A model generated the notes under the pieces. It was not told the DNA's origin, did no database searches, and worked only from the letters and a program-made list of their open reading frames with translations. This document shows, piece after piece, positions 24,720 to 37,329 of a stretch of DNA of 64,000 bases (position 1 is its first letter; each line of letters starts with the position of its first letter). Location of the stretch: contig JAHLTZ010000002.1 of assembly GCA_025786725.1 (NCBI GenBank), positions 558,001-622,000 of the forward strand, written 5' to 3'. Origin of the DNA: Syncephalis fuscata (taxonomy: Eukaryota; Zoopagomycota; Zoopagomycetes; Zoopagales; Piptocephalidaceae). A program made the position numbers and the translations under genes.

Positions 24720-25885
24720 TTATACTCGACGCTTTTCAGCACCTGATTTCTCATCTCGACCAGTAACCAAGGCAGCCTTATTCGACATGGGCTGTTTGGG
24801 TGGCAGTTTGTTTGATGTGGCGGCAGGCTTTTGGAATCTGCGCAAAACGGTTGTCACCATAGCTCGGAACCAGTAAAGATTCAACAAGTTCATGCAAACA
24901 TTGGCCACCGAGTAGATGGTAACAAAGTGAGGTTGAACTTGGCCCCGTGCGTTGTAGATCTCGCCTAAATTTTAATAAGTAAATGAATTAATAATAAATA
25001 TCTGTATCAGCTTACTGAAAAATTCAAACGATGAGAAAATGCCGAAAACAATACGGGCTACAAAGAAGGCGGCCAAAAGAATAGCACCATTAATAGCTTG
25101 CCAGATAGTGCCAGTCATACCAGTCTTGTCCTGAATAAATGGTTAGTGCGCTGTTTTACAGTCTATTTAATGCTAATAGCAACACCTACCATAAACCAGT
25201 GAATATTAAGGAATGGCGTGCTCAATTCAAACATCAAGAATATAGCACCAAAATAGTTCAAGAATGGACGCTGTATAGCAATGTTAATTAGTATCGAGAT
25301 ATTCTTACTATGCTTAATCCACGTCAATACTTACGAAGCAAAAATAAAGACTGAGAAGCATACAATGCCGTGTAACATAAAGCTAACGCCAAAATGACGT
25401 ACATAGCGCAGACTTGTCAAGCCATCCCATAGAAAATAGCTAGCAGTAGAGATAAGCGTTGTATATTGTTAGTCACTGTCGATTGATTTACTCAATAGGC
25501 ATAATAGAAGTTATTGCCATGTAACTTACCCACAAGTGTAGGCGTAAACATTGCCGGCATAGGTATCATAACCAAATAGCTTATCGGCTTGGAGTGTGGG
25601 TAAGCCGTATATCTGGAAGGCCATGTAGAGTACAGATACGCAGTGCACCATAGATACCACATGAATATCCCAGTTGATACGTCTAATACGTGATAGCTGT
25701 GGATATGTTTTTGGTGCTAGTAGCGGACTAATCTTAGTCGAAGCATAGGCTACAAAATGCCAGCCGATAAAGGAGGCAGCAAGAATATGCCAATGGTTTG
25801 AAAGCTTTGGCAAGCCAATGGAGTGAAAGAACGGATCGAGCACGTCCGTCATTTGTGCATGCATGGAACTAATCAACGAGGCCAT
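24720..25885 (-). CDS. TLC-domain membrane protein
   Basis: Five exons: 25530-25885, 25335-25439, 25190-25270, 25016-25130 and 24720-24964, about 300 residues. The product has several hydrophobic spans and the TLC (TRAM-LAG1-CLN8) landmarks: GYFLWDGLTSLRYV, FGVSFMLHG with a conserved His, RPFLNYFGAIF, FELSTPFLNIHWF, then DKTGMTG and AAFFVARIVFG. It resembles the TLCD4/TMEM56-like branch rather than ceramide synthase, which has a Lag1p motif I do not see. The exon 2-3 junction is one base short (TTTGCTTC before GTAAGT); one added T gives FAFRPFL and closes the frame. The ATG at 25885 is preferred because upstream in-frame codons lack another ATG. Confidence 0.85.
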
Positions 25886-26555
25886 AGCTGTTGTTGTAGA
25901 TTGCGCCAAGTGAAAGAAAAGAAGGAAAGAAAGCGTGAGGAAAGGAGTGCAAGCCGGACGGCTGATGGATAGAAATAAGAAAAAGCACAATGATAACAAC
26001 GGCAGTAGCCGCGATAACTGATCGCATGGCAGTTGTAATGAGAATAAAAGCAAAAGTCTTTGCTCACACGTACTTTTTAATGTGTGTATGTGTGTATACG
26101 TTCAGCAAATATGTATGTAATATATATGCTGTAATCAACTATGAACACAATATAAAACTTGCAGTTGTAATAGAGGAAAAGGACTTTTAAAATAGCAATA
26201 TTTTCCGCAGTGGTGAGAGAAAGCGGTAGTAATAAGAACCGGATTAGTAAAGAAAACGTGCACATGCCAACAATAAGTTTCTACCCCAACAGCTGTAGCT
26301 CTTTCAATGGCTGCTCTATCCGATTGGTTGATAGAGTAGCTAGTTTATCGTTTATCAGCATCACATTAACTACTATTAATAAGCTGATGGTTATTCAATG
26401 GCGATTATAATGGATGTGTTAAATGGTAATCAATCATTATTACGATAATCTGTTAAACTATTTATTAAAATATACTACTTCCCAATACTAACACAAAACA
26501 AAATACTATGTTTTGAGCTATTTACTATAGTTATAATGATGCTTAAACTAGTAAA
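25886..26555. other. Intergenic region between the TLC gene and PEX5
   Basis: About 670 bp; contains the TLC promoter and the 3' end of PEX5. No supported gene. Confidence 0.5.
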
Positions 26556-28748
26556 CTAGAAATCAAATTCGCCTTTAAACTGGTCGAGGTTAGCGCCAGG
26601 TTGGGCAAGTTCAGCCAAGTCCGCACGATCCTATTGTCATATGGCATGATTAATCATTGATGATGCTGCCAGATAATAGCACTATTGCCACTTACCATCA
26701 TGTAGAATGAACGACGTAAAGTCTCCCATAGGCTAGCACTAACATTAACGGTAGTTTGCTTGTTATCGTGCATCGCTAGTGCACCAAGTAAATGCTCTAC
26801 AGCTTCTCGGTGACAACCAATATTGACACAACTAACACCGAGGTTGTAGCGGGCCCGTACAAATGTTGGTTTAATATCAAGTGCTCGATGATAAGCCGAT
26901 ATCGCTTCTTCGCTTTTGCCCGAGTTGGCAAGTGTTGCACCCAAACGATTCCATAATAAATAGTCCTATTTAAATAAACATTTAATTAATTAACTAATTA
27001 ACCAATTAAAGAGTTAATTAAATGATATGCTTACCTGAGGACGACTTTCTAGCGCTGATACAAAGCAGTCGACAGCCTTTGTATATTCGCCGCCACCATA
27101 GAATAGAATGCCTAGGCCTACTTGGACATCTGGATCCATATCACGGCTAATGCCATCGCTGTTACGTGCAGCAATAAGGAATGAATCGATAATACGATCA
27201 CGTAATTCCATGCTCATAGCAGCACCATCAACAATGGGTAAATCCGGATAACGTTCTCGTAACCAGCGTTCAAGTGTAGCATACGCTTGTCGATCGTAGC
27301 CTTCGTTGACAAGACTAACGGCCAATGGCTATTATACAGATATAACCGTTAAACATCAACTATACCATTGATAACATGATTACTTACCACGTAAGCAGCT
27401 AGACAGCCTGAATCCAATTCGAGAGATCGTTCTAAAGCGCGTACAGCAGCTGATTCTTTTTCATTTTCGGCTTGGACCTCACCCAACTCTCGCCATACAT
27501 CTGCGTTATCCGACGAGGCTCCTTGGACAGCTGCTTCAAATGCGAGTGCTGCCTCGGTAAGCGAGCCACCTTCATGACGAAGTCGTTGACCCTCAGCCAA
27601 TGGATCTGGATGTTGCATATATGGATTATCCGTTTCAAATGTATAAGGACCACCAGCCAGTGTACGCTGGAACTGAGACTGCCAGTCATCTTCGCCGACA
27701 TCATCCTCCAAATCCTGGTTCCAAAGTGCCTCAAACTTCGACATCATCTCATCTTGTACCTTTTGCGCGTTGTTTTCATCATCAACGGTCGGTTCAAATT
27801 CTTTGGTCCAATCCTCGGCCGTTGCGGCTGTATCTACTTCTCCAAGAATAGAGGCACCTTCTGGCTGTTGCCCTTAACATCATGTTGTGCAAATTCGGTT
27901 GACCAATCGGCATGTCGTGCGAATGCCGCCTCTAACGCCGCCTCTTCTTCCGGACCAAACTTTACCGGCTGCTGTGCATGATGATTAAGAAATTCATTTC
28001 GCCAATTAGCTAATCATTATAATTAGCGCCATCAATCTACATCTATTCATTATACGCTACTTACCTGGCATGTGCTCATAGACAGAAAATGCTTGATTAA
28101 ATGCCTCTTGTTCAGCCGGCGCTAATGCTCCCAACTTTGGCTCGAATCCATGAACTCTTGAGCCCAATTGCCTAGTTGCCAATACTTAGTATGCCAGCTA
28201 CTTAATCATTAATATGTTTACTAATACCAACCTTGCATTGGTGGTGCAACATCTGGTGGCAGTACAGAAATATCAGCCAATTCACCATGTAGTTGACTGA
28301 ATTCAAATGGATGATTGCCCATTTCTCGGCCTTCAGCACCAGCTTGTTGCTGTTGAAAGAACTCTTTCACCATCTATAGCATAATATATTAATAAATAGC
28401 ACAATTAAATACAATAGCCTCCTACCTCCTGGTCCATTAAACTAGGCCCCGGACCAGCTTGACGAAATACGCCCTATTACAACACGTATAATTAGACTAG
28501 ACAAACAATCCTTTTAAACTACCTACCTGACCAGTGCTTGAACCACTTTGTAACGCGTCATGAACTCGATCCTATATAAATAAATAGAAAAACATCAATC
28601 ATAAGTAGACATATGTTAGATATGCCTTTTGCGCAGTATATGTACAGCTACTTACACGCTGTAGCGATTTGTCTTCTTGAAACTTTTTCGAGAACTGCAT
28701 CATGGCATTAGAGCCAGAGCACTCGGCACCGTTAAACATGTTAGCCAT
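26556..28748 (-). CDS. PEX5: Peroxisomal targeting signal 1 receptor Pex5
   Basis: Cytosolic shuttle receptor that binds C-terminal PTS1 signals and docks at the peroxisome. Nine exons: 28656-28748, 28527-28571, 28426-28473, 28232-28373, 28065-28171, 27388-28009, 27035-27328, 26696-26965 and 26556-26630; about 565 residues. The N terminus reads GAECSGSNAM with the conserved cysteine at residue 10 (export ubiquitination site in the family). WxxEF-type docking motifs lie near residues 112 (WAQEF), 148 (WRNEF), 181 (WSTEF), 213 (WTKEF) and 255 (WQSQF). The TPR half ends with DYLLWNRLGATLANSG, ARYNLGVSCVNIG and LDQFKGEFDF. Two positions need one added base: near 28150 (TCATGGATTC) and 27888 (TTAAGGGCAA). 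Confidence 0.95.
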
Positions 28749-29109
28749 AACAATTCGTATAGATTCAAGCTAAAGATACAAAAGAACTAAAGAAGCAGGA
28801 ATACAAGTAGACATCAACAAGCAGAAGTAGGAACAACCGTGGTAGCCGTTGGTTGATCAATTAGTACCAACAAGCGTGAGAGAGTCGATAGGCGAGTCGG
28901 TTTGATGATGCCGACTATAATCCCGTGATCTAAATTGATGACATTAATGTAGTTTAATCCTATTATTTTAATCAACGGACATTCTCACCTTAGTATTACT
29001 GCCACCACCATTATTATTATTATCGCTACCTACATTCAGTCGTTCTTGTCATCTCTTCCACGAGGCCCTGTTATCAATAAATACATATTCATTGCAAATA
29101 ACCATTTAA

Positions 29110-29185
29110 TTACATGCGTAGTAATTGAACAGTTAATAATTAATATAAATTAATATAATTGAAGTAAATGTTGGCAACCACATTT
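29110..29185. repeat. Direct repeat, copy 1
   Basis: Shares CGTAGTAATTGA, TTAATTAATATAAA-like and TTGAAGTAAAYGTTGGYAACCA blocks in order with 29759-29835. Confidence 0.6.
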
Positions 29186-29635
29186 TTATTTACTCATTTC
29201 ACTTCCTTTTCTTGATACTTTAAATACAATTAAACACTATTCATTACTATTACATGTATAATATTGTATTCAACATTAATTAATTCATGTGTAATGATCA
29301 GTACAATAATGTAATTAATTAGTTATTTTTATTATTGCTTTAATATATATATATATTGTCATTTATTTAGTCGATTGGCTATAGTGAGAAGTGGCTGTTT
29401 AATAAACGACATTTATAATAATTATATTAATATTGATCTTACATCACAAATATGCCCAAAATGCAATAGTAGAATATTAAAAAATAAAAGAAACCATTAA
29501 AATGTAATAATCTATGCTGTACATAGACACAATAACAACAAATGCGGAATGGCATGGAATCACAATCATATGGCTTCTATTAATATTTGATCAATCTTTC
29601 TACACATGACCAACAACAATAATAATCGGTCTAAA

Positions 29636-29755
29636 TGTTTCAAAGTAGTCAAATGAAAGCATTATAGCTATATTTGTTGTACATATCAGTGCGACTTGAA
29701 TTGGAACAAATTTGCTTTGAAGACTTCAAATGTGGGAGTCAAAGTAAAGTTCAAG
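29636..29755 (+). repeat. Dispersed repeat shared with 39930-40075
   Basis: Blocks TCAAATGAAAGCATTATAG, TTGGAACAAATTTGCTT and TCAAATGTGGGAGTCAAAGTA occur in the same order in the reverse complement of 39930-40075. Confidence 0.7.
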
Positions 29756-29758
29756 CAA

Positions 29759-29835
29759 TTACATACGTAGTAATTGATCAACGTTAATTAATATAAATAA
29801 TAGAATTTGAAGTAAACGTTGGTAACCAGTCACGT
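29759..29835. repeat. Direct repeat, copy 2
   Basis: Partner of 29110-29185; lies immediately after the dispersed repeat at 29636-29755. Confidence 0.6.
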
Positions 29836-30162
29836 ACATACCATTGATACACACGGCACAGACACGTTTCTGCCCCGTCAATGATTTCCCGTGCAGTTTC
29901 TATTTCTGTCCAAGCCCGATTCCTTGTACGCTCCACAAAGCTACCCGCTAATTTGGTGCACATCTTTGTATCTCTATTTCTTGGCTTTTTGCAACCTCAG
30001 TGTTCATTTTATTTCACTTTACTCAACTCTTGCGGAGCATGTTGCTTTGGTGACGGTATAAACGGCGCATTTCACTCACTTCAACTAAAACATAGAACTA
30101 GTGTCCAATTGATTGTAGATACGCTATCGTCCGCTACCTGTTCGTCTTGCTGCTCTTCTGTC

Positions 30163-30883
30163 ATGCAGTGCACAGCAAGTAGTCCACAATCATGGCCAAA
30201 TGGCCCATTATCCACACTGGCGTCGTCGTCGTCGTCGTCGTTGTCGACACAGCCATCCCCATCAGCATCGGCATTGTCACAAGGTATGTTTAATTAATAC
30301 TTTAAGCTTTATTTTGCTTTATATCACTAATAAAACAAATTCAGCTGTACTGGATACAGCCTATAAATCAATTACCAATACCAACTATCCACATATCCAG
30401 CGAAAGTGGCTTGTAGACTCATTTGACGAGGATGATTTGGAAAACAACGTCGGTGATACGCATAGAGAACGTCATATGACCAACTCATCTGATCATAACA
30501 AATCAACTGAACATTGTAGCGAGGATAATCAAGAACTTGCCAATGGCCATATAAAACATAGTAAGCACAATTCATCTCTAGGTACACTGCGTCGCATTCG
30601 TATTTCATTACGGGGTCTATCTCGTCCACGTACTGCCATGAATATTACTAAAAATCTACATCCATTTATTCCAGAAGAGAATACCAACGAATTTCAAAAT
30701 ACACAGATCCCACAAAAGCCTATGAAAATTATTCGTAAAAATCGGCAACAATATACACCACTCGTACCACTTTTATCTCCACCTAACAATAGCAATAGTT
30801 TTTCGCGCTCTGTATCGTTATCATCGTGTTCATCGGCCGCGTTAAACGATATAAACTTTCAACGTGCTGTATTAAGTGCATAA
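30163..30883 (+). CDS. Ser-rich basic hypothetical protein
   Basis: Exons 30163-30283 and 30345-30883 join to about 219 residues through a canonical intron (GTATGT ... TTCAG). I do not recognise the family. The N-terminal 40 residues are Ser-rich; the middle is acidic and polar; a basic patch LRRIRISLRGLSRPR lies near residue 125, and the C terminus has a Ser run and several IxxKNxxxxxP-like segments. The frame is also open upstream to 29881, but that stretch is hydrophobic and Cys-rich and looks untranslated, so I start at 30163. Could be a nuclear or signalling adaptor; nothing in the neighbourhood points to a role. Confidence 0.5.
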
Positions 30884-31074
30884 TTATCTAAAACGTGCTT
30901 GAAAGTCTTTTTCTTTTACTTATACATAATCAATTAAATAGCTTTATGATAAATAAAGAATAGTATTAGCAATTACAATAACAAATAGCTAAATAATATT
31001 AATAAAATATATAAAACTTTTATCCAATTGTAACAAAGAATTAGCTATTATTTTTTTCTGTTTTTTGTAACTTC

Positions 31075-33352
31075 ATGGCCCATTCAAAAAAAGACGATAA
31101 GCAGCTTAAACGCGATAAAAAGCGTAAAAGCATTCAACATGAATCTGAAACAGTAAAAGACCTTACTGTCTTAAAAGATCATTCAAATGATTCTATGAAA
31201 AAGCAAAAGGTATTTTATACAAGCAAACTTAAGCATGGCACTAAGATTAGAATAGCACAAACATTCCAAACCAGCCTTGGAGGAAAAGAAGGAAAAGGAG
31301 CATAAGAAACACAAGAAGCATAAGAAGCATAAGACTTTATCAGGAGATACAGATAAAGAGTCAGATACAGTAATTGAAAAGACAAAAATACATAAAGAAC
31401 ATAAATCTGAAAAGAAGAAAAAAGAAGGAAAAGAAAGCGTTAAAGCATCAACAGAAAGATGATATCGATAGCGATATGAGAAGAAAAGTGAAATGAAGAG
31501 AATAAGAAGACATACTAGCGACAGTGCCATCTGAATATCATAAAGTGTATCTAAAATGGCCATGGCATCATCTGATGAAGAATTGGATGAAATGTCTGAT
31601 GAAGAGAGTGACAGTGAACGAAGAATGACAACACGATTAAACAGGACAAAGTACGAAATTAAGTTTACGTGAAATATTCCAGAAACGATGGAAAAAGCAA
31701 GAAAGCAATAAACATGTAGCACCATTGCCCACTCAACAGCCATGGGGAACAATCAAGCTTGTTGATGGACAATATACTAATATGTCGCATGAAAATCTTC
31801 ATCCCAATGCTGTAGAGAGACGTGAAACACTGACACAAAAAGAAAAAGCTACATTATTACAGTATCGTATCATAAGAGAAAACCACCCTAGAGCAGTTAA
31901 CAGTTTTGCACAGTTAGAAAGTATTGGTAAGTAAATTTTACATAATATTAGTATATTCACTATCAAATAGTTGACTAATATGCTTTCTAATTGCTATTTA
32001 AACCATAGGTATTGTGCCACGGCGTGGACCCATCAATGCTGATGAAAGTATGCGTATGTTGCAGATATTAGAGTCTTTATGTCTGGTAAGTTGTTGTTTA
32101 TTAACAAAACAGTAAAGAATAAATAACTAATAGAGAACAACACACTAGGAGTACAATCTTACACCTTCAGATTTACGTGAAGTTATGAGCCAGCGTACCG
32201 ATGCTACCGATCGACAATATAATGGATTTTGGCAACAACTTCAATTAGCCTGTCCGGATCGACCATCAGTAATGATTGTACGTCATCTTCGATATATTTT
32301 GGACGATGAACTGCACACGCGAGACTGGACCAAAGAGGAGAAGCCCAACTATTACGGTAGGTATTGCATAATAGTATAAATAAGGCCATTGTGCAATGAT
32401 CTAATGATTCAATAGTCTATTTACAAATATAACGGTAACTGGATAAAGATAGCTGAACGTATGGGTATTAAGCGACGTGTTTGCTACGAACACTATCGCA
32501 CACTGCATATTGATCGTAATTTAGAACGAGGTAAGTATGGGAGTAGTCAGCGCAATATAACTGACCATTTATTCGATGATAGGTAGTTGGTCGTTATTGG
32601 AGAAACGACGTCTCGTAGCCACCGTGCTTGAACATATTAAAAAGAATCATGGTGATATTCGTGAGTTTATGCGTTTACGTATTAAAGAAGCCTATGCATC
32701 TATACGATGGCAGGAGATCAGTCGTGAATTCCCTCGTCGTGATGCATGGCAGTGTCGCAATGCTTGGTGAGTATCAATAGTATACAAAATGTATTGATAA
32801 TATGGAAAGTTAATTAAGTACACCCATTTAGGCGAAGTATCATCCATACTGTATATAACAATATGGAAGAATTTGGTCGTCGAATGACAGCTGAGGAATT
32901 TAATATTCATGATGATCGTCGTTTATTATCTTTGTATGTATAATGAAAAGCCAATACTATCTTAGAGTATTCACTAATAATATACAAATAGGATCTACGA
33001 TAGTGGTATAGAAAGAGATAGTGAAATTAGTTGGATGAGTGTGGCACGCGATATGGATTTTAAATAGTAAGTTGCTAAAACAGCGTTTTTATAGCAATAT
33101 TCTATTTTATTAATCATCTTTATAGTTCTGGATCCATTCTTAGCAAAAGATTTACCCAACTAAAACGCAGTATATTGAACTATAAAACAAAAAGCTTGGA
33201 TGGTGAGTGAAATTTACAAGATATTAATTAGTCTATTTGCTTTATTAACTATTTATATAGAAATTCTTGACGAATTAATTGTTTTAAATAATCAGGCCAT
33301 CCAACAATATGCTAAACCAGTAGAACATGCTGATAACACTTCATCTGATTAA
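31075..33352 (+). CDS. Myb/SANT-repeat DNA-binding protein, Reb1/TTF-I-like
   Basis: About ten exons: 31075-31209, 31256-31926, 32009-32095, 32149-32356, 32416-32530, 32583-32766, 32832-32933, 32992-33066, 33126-33202 and 33261-33352. The N terminus is Lys/Glu-rich with KKHKKHKKHK and acidic runs. Conserved parts include PWGTIKLVDGQYT, a Tryptophan-spaced repeat beginning DWTKEEK and continuing YKYNGNWIKIAERMG, then SWSLLEKRRLVATVLEHIKK with RWQEISREFPRRDAWQCRNAW. These spacings match the Myb repeats of Pol I termination and Reb1-type factors. The coding frame between 31440 and 31680 is broken several times, and a surplus base is implied near 31640 and 32345. Family assignment is moderate; the frame problems may be consensus errors. 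Confidence 0.7.
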
Positions 33353-33671
33353 AAATAGTTTTTACAGTAATAATCATAAAGGAGTATTAATTAGTTCATA
33401 AATATTTTGCAATAAAATAATATTTTTTATTTAAAATATGATAAATATACCGTAGCATTTACAAGCGACTTTTGTTGTAATGTCAATGACAGTAATAATA
33501 ATAATAACAATAATAGTATGCAGTAATACAAATCATCCAAGCAATTAAGATTGTCTAAATAAGCCAATAGTAGCTAATTACTAATAGTTTTAATAATAGT
33601 AATAATGATATGAATGAATTGCAGTTTGTAAATTATTGCATTGATAACTTACCTTAATTCTTAATAATTCA
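33353..33671. other. Convergent 3' intergenic gap
   Basis: 319 bp of AT-rich DNA between the stop codons of two convergent genes; nothing else seen. Confidence 0.6.
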
Positions 33672-35379
33672 TTATTGTTTTTTGTCTTTAATAAGCCATT
33701 GCTTTCCAAGTTCATATGTGCCAATCATCACTGCACATGATGGTGCTATCTTCACTACTCGTGCTACCATGCCACGAGTCAATCCGGCCCAGCCTTCACG
33801 ATATACAATATCTCGCATAACCTGACTAAGTTTTACCTGAGAATGGCCTAATAAAAAGCATAATATATTATTGTAAATAACACAAATCATTATTAATATA
33901 CAACTATTTTTTACTTACCATAAGAAGCATTATATTGATGTGTTTGAATACGTGTTTTTATCACATCAAATGGCGTAGTTACAATCGCGGCAATCTATGG
34001 TGTACAAAACATGTATAAGTAATCAATTATTATTATTATATCGATTTATCTACACTGATAAACTTACCATGCCAGAGGTAGCACCGGCTATAAATGCATA
34101 CTGAAATTCATTAAAAATACTCGTTGTCTCTCGGTAATTATTTTGTACAAGTGCTTTTTTAATTGATTCATATCCGAGCCAGTATACAGCAGAAAATGGA
34201 ACATCTCTCCAAAGAGTTGGTGCCAATCCGCGCCACAACGATCTTAGGCCTTCTCGTTGTGTCATTTGACGGACATCACGTACAACTCCTTAATCAAACG
34301 GATATTTGTAAGTATATTTACGATACACGTATGATTAACAAACTTATTTACCTCGAAGATTGCGAGATTCACCATAGGATTGCATCCGAGTACGCACGAG
34401 TTCCATAGGAGATATGACAGTGGCAGTGGCGGCTAAACAACAATCATTAGCACTTGATTTATCAACATTGCCATAGACAGCGTACCTCTCATAGTTCCGC
34501 CAGCCACCAAAGGAATAACATACTGTATCTGTGAAGAGTTTTGGTATTTATTGGACAATAACTCTCGTAATTGGTCATAGCCCACATAGTACATTATGGT
34601 GGCGGGTAAGGACATGGCTCTATATTCACACTTAATTAGTTCCTGCTACTTGCTTGCTGTTCATATAACTTACAGTGTTGGTACAAGTCCACGCCATAGT
34701 GTAGTTGCTCCTTCATGCCGCATGATCGTAAATAAACCATGCTATAATTCAATTAATACGAGTAATGCACATATTAAGTTAGTGTCAAACTTACCCAAGT
34801 GCCACGGATTGGCCTACTACTACTAGCATGGCTAGATGGCATTCTAGCCTTATGGGCAGCCCATAAAAGCTTAGATTTGTACAGTGATGCCACATTAGTT
34901 AACGTAATACGAGGTGGACATAGACATGCGGTATGGTTGTAGCGACAAGGTAGCTCTTTAGCTATATTCTTTCAAAAACCATATGGCATATCTTTTTAGT
35001 GTTAAACGGTTTACGTGTCTTTACCGTCGAAACAGGCTGCGACTGAAGACGAGTTTTTACTACATCCAGCGGTGTTACTAAAAGCGAGGTGATAAGAGCT
35101 CCTGCACATGCAGACACCGCCTTGTAGTAATATTCGTTTAGTGGAGAATTGGCCAGTTGACTAGATGCAGTGGATGAAAGATTACCATCTGCTACAGCTG
35201 TACTGGTCTTTGCCCATTCAGTCGTGTTAATTGTCGTATTATTGTGCTCGCTCATAAGCATCTGTAGCATGAATTAATAAACCAAATCAGTCAGTCATGT
35301 TAGAAAACCTTACTGTTTCGTATTTCATGTTGCTCAGCGCGGTTACAGCGACAGAGGTTCCACCAGTCGGTAGGGTCAT
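33672..35379 (-). CDS. Mitochondrial carrier, Mtm1/SLC25A39-40 type
   Basis: Inner-membrane carrier; family members move glutathione into mitochondria. Eight exons: 35314-35379, 34795-35261, 34674-34741, 34486-34619, 34352-34432, 34068-34288, 33919-33994 and 33672-33847; about 429 residues. Carrier signatures: TPLDVVKTRLQSQ, SPMELVRTRMQS and TPFDVIKTRIQ, one per repeat, each with GLxPTLxRDVP-like second halves. The SPMELVRT form and a Cys cluster between repeats 1's helices (C-x7-C-x-C in RYNHTACLCPPR) are hallmarks of the SLC25A39/40 branch, where the cysteines bind an iron-sulfur cluster. One base is missing near 34970 (GAAAGAATATAG); adding it closes exon 2. Start 35379 gives a spliced first exon with a GTAAGG donor. 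Confidence 0.9.
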
Positions 35380-35731
35380 ACTAGCAAAGCAACTGTTTAT
35401 CGTCAACACGTTTCTTCAGCTGCTCTATGGACAATAAAGGCGTATATGTTTTATATATACACTGTTATTGCCTATATGCTTTCTTTTATTACTATTTATA
35501 CAATGCTAAAGGCAGTGATCGTAACAAACAAGTGGGCATATATCGACAAAAAAGAATGACGACCTGAAAGTAAGGAAAAAGACAAGGAATTAATTTGTTC
35601 CATGTATCAGAAATTGTGTGAGTTATATCCGTTGATTGGCAGACAAAAATAGATCTGGGAACTATTGCTTATCAGATGGTCAATCGACAGTTTTAATATC
35701 CGCCTTTTTCTTTTATTCTACAACAAAATCA
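35380..35731. promoter_or_regulatory. Divergent promoter region, carrier and DPH7
   Basis: 352 bp between two outward-facing start codons. A TTTTATATATACAC stretch near 35450 could be a TATA element; no other site recognised. Confidence 0.45.
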
Positions 35732-37267
35732 ATGACATCCCAGCCTTCCTTGGCCCAGGTGGACACCGGCTATCATGCCGATTGTGTTGAGTGCTGTCCG
35801 CTCGCAGGTGATAAAGAAGCAGACACGGCCCGATGGCTGGTATGTGGCACCTATCAACTAGTGGATGCTAAGGAAGGTGGCGACGAGAATATAGCTACGT
35901 CGTCGGATGCGCCAGACGATACAGCGTCACCACAGAAGCGACGTATTGGACGTGTTATGGTGTATGAAATGTTGCACAGTCATGATGGAGATAGTAAAGT
36001 AACAGAGCAATTGTAACTATATTACTTAATATTGATTGGCTATTATTAATCTACTATTGATCAATTAGACGATTGCACCAAACGATAGATACATCTGCGG
36101 TATTAGATATGAAATGGTAAGTTACTGCTTGTTAAATAAATAACTGTGTAATTATTATTGTAGGTCACATCGTGCTATGGGTTCAAATAATGAATGGGTT
36201 ATTGGACAGGCCAGCGCTGATGGATCGGTGACAATCCACGCACTTACAGACCAGGCCCAGCAATCTAACAATGAGTCCAATTATCCTGTGTTGCGCGAAT
36301 TAGCTCGTACACCATTAGAAAAGTCAGAAAGTCTAGACAAAGATTTGCTTTGCTTGTCATTGGATTGGGGAAATCGTGTTGTTGCAAGGTATGGTATAAA
36401 ACGGTGTGTATTATTATCAATAGAACTCATATGAGATATAGCTATGACAAACTTGTAGTTAGCCGTAGTGATGGGAAGATTGAATTATTGACGTGGGGAG
36501 ATGGCGGTCATTTGACGACTGAGCAATGCTGGTCAGCTCATGAGTTTGAAGCTTGGATTGCCGCCTTTGACTATCATCGGCCCACTACTGTGTTTTCGGG
36601 TAAGCAATTTCGTTGCTAGTTACCGAGTATCTCATTGATATTGTTATAGGTGGAGATGATAGCAAGCTTTGTGCCTGGGATCTACGCTCCGGTAGTGCTA
36701 TGCCAATGTGGAAAAGTAGCGCGTAAGTAGCGACTATTCAAAGCTATCATTTATGGGCCGGCAATACTGATTATTAGTAGACATGATATGGGAGTCTGTA
36801 GTATACAATCTAGCCCATTTCGTGAACACATCATTGTTTCTGGCAGGTAATTTGTTTAGATGCTCACATAGTAATAATAATACTAATTGTTGTTAGCTAT
36901 GATGAGCGTGTTTTGTTATGGGATACACGCCAACGGCGACGACCTTTATCTGAATGTCGCGTTGACGGTGGGGTCTGGCGTTTGAAATGGCATCCTACCG
37001 ATGAGACGCGTCTTCTTGCCGCTTGTATGCACGCTGGTGCACGTTGTCTTAAAGTTGAGAATGATATATTAACCGTTACCGAGCAATTTGAAGCACATCA
37101 GTCAATGAACTATGGTGCCGATTGGAGTTATGAAACTCAAAGAGACTCGCAGTCTTTAATTGGTACATGTTCATTTTATGACCATGTATTACATCTCTGG
37201 TGAGTAGTTTATTAATTACTCAAATAGATGAGAATGCTAATACTTTATTAGGCAAACTAGCACTTAA
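35732..37267 (+). CDS. DPH7: Diphthine methylesterase Dph7 (WD-repeat)
   Basis: Hydrolyses methylated diphthine on translation elongation factor 2, a step before the final amidation to diphthamide. Eight exons: 35732-36012, 36069-36116, 36164-36388, 36442-36599, 36650-36722, 36778-36846, 36897-37199 and 37252-37267, totalling 390 residues with no frame break. Diagnostic blocks: DTGYHADCVECCP, CGTYQLVD, SAVLDMKWSHRAMG, WSAHEFEAWIAAFDY, VFSGGDDSKLCAWDLR, GVCSIQSSPFREH, SGSYDERVLLWDTR, GGVWRLKWHP, LLAACMHAG, MNYGADWSYE and ATCSFYDH-like LIGTCSFYDHVLHLW. This is a close match to human WDR85/DPH7 along the whole propeller. The last exon has only five codons plus stop. Confidence 0.96.
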
Positions 37268-37329
37268 ATTGATGTTCAATAAAGTGTGTTAAATAAATTA
37301 TTAATACAATTTTATTAAGACTATTAAAT

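Larger units (their letters stand above)
28749..30162. other. AT-rich intergenic region with dispersed repeats
   Basis: About 1.4 kb upstream of PEX5. It holds a direct repeat pair (29110-29185 and 29759-29835) and a 120-bp repeat also present inverted at 39.9-40.1 kb. No supported gene. Confidence 0.5.

Noticed and set aside
24545-24766. 73-codon ORF on the + strand
   Set aside because: No recognisable motif, overlaps the end of the TLC gene on the other strand and lies in its 3' region; probably chance.
29881-30162. Upstream in-frame extension of the Ser-rich hypothetical protein
   Set aside because: Hydrophobic, Cys-rich and unlike the rest; the ATG at 30163 gives a more uniform protein, so I treat this as leader.
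34953-34970. An 18-nt GT...AG segment in the carrier gene as a mini-intron
   Set aside because: Removing it leaves the wrong frame; one added base fixes the gene instead.
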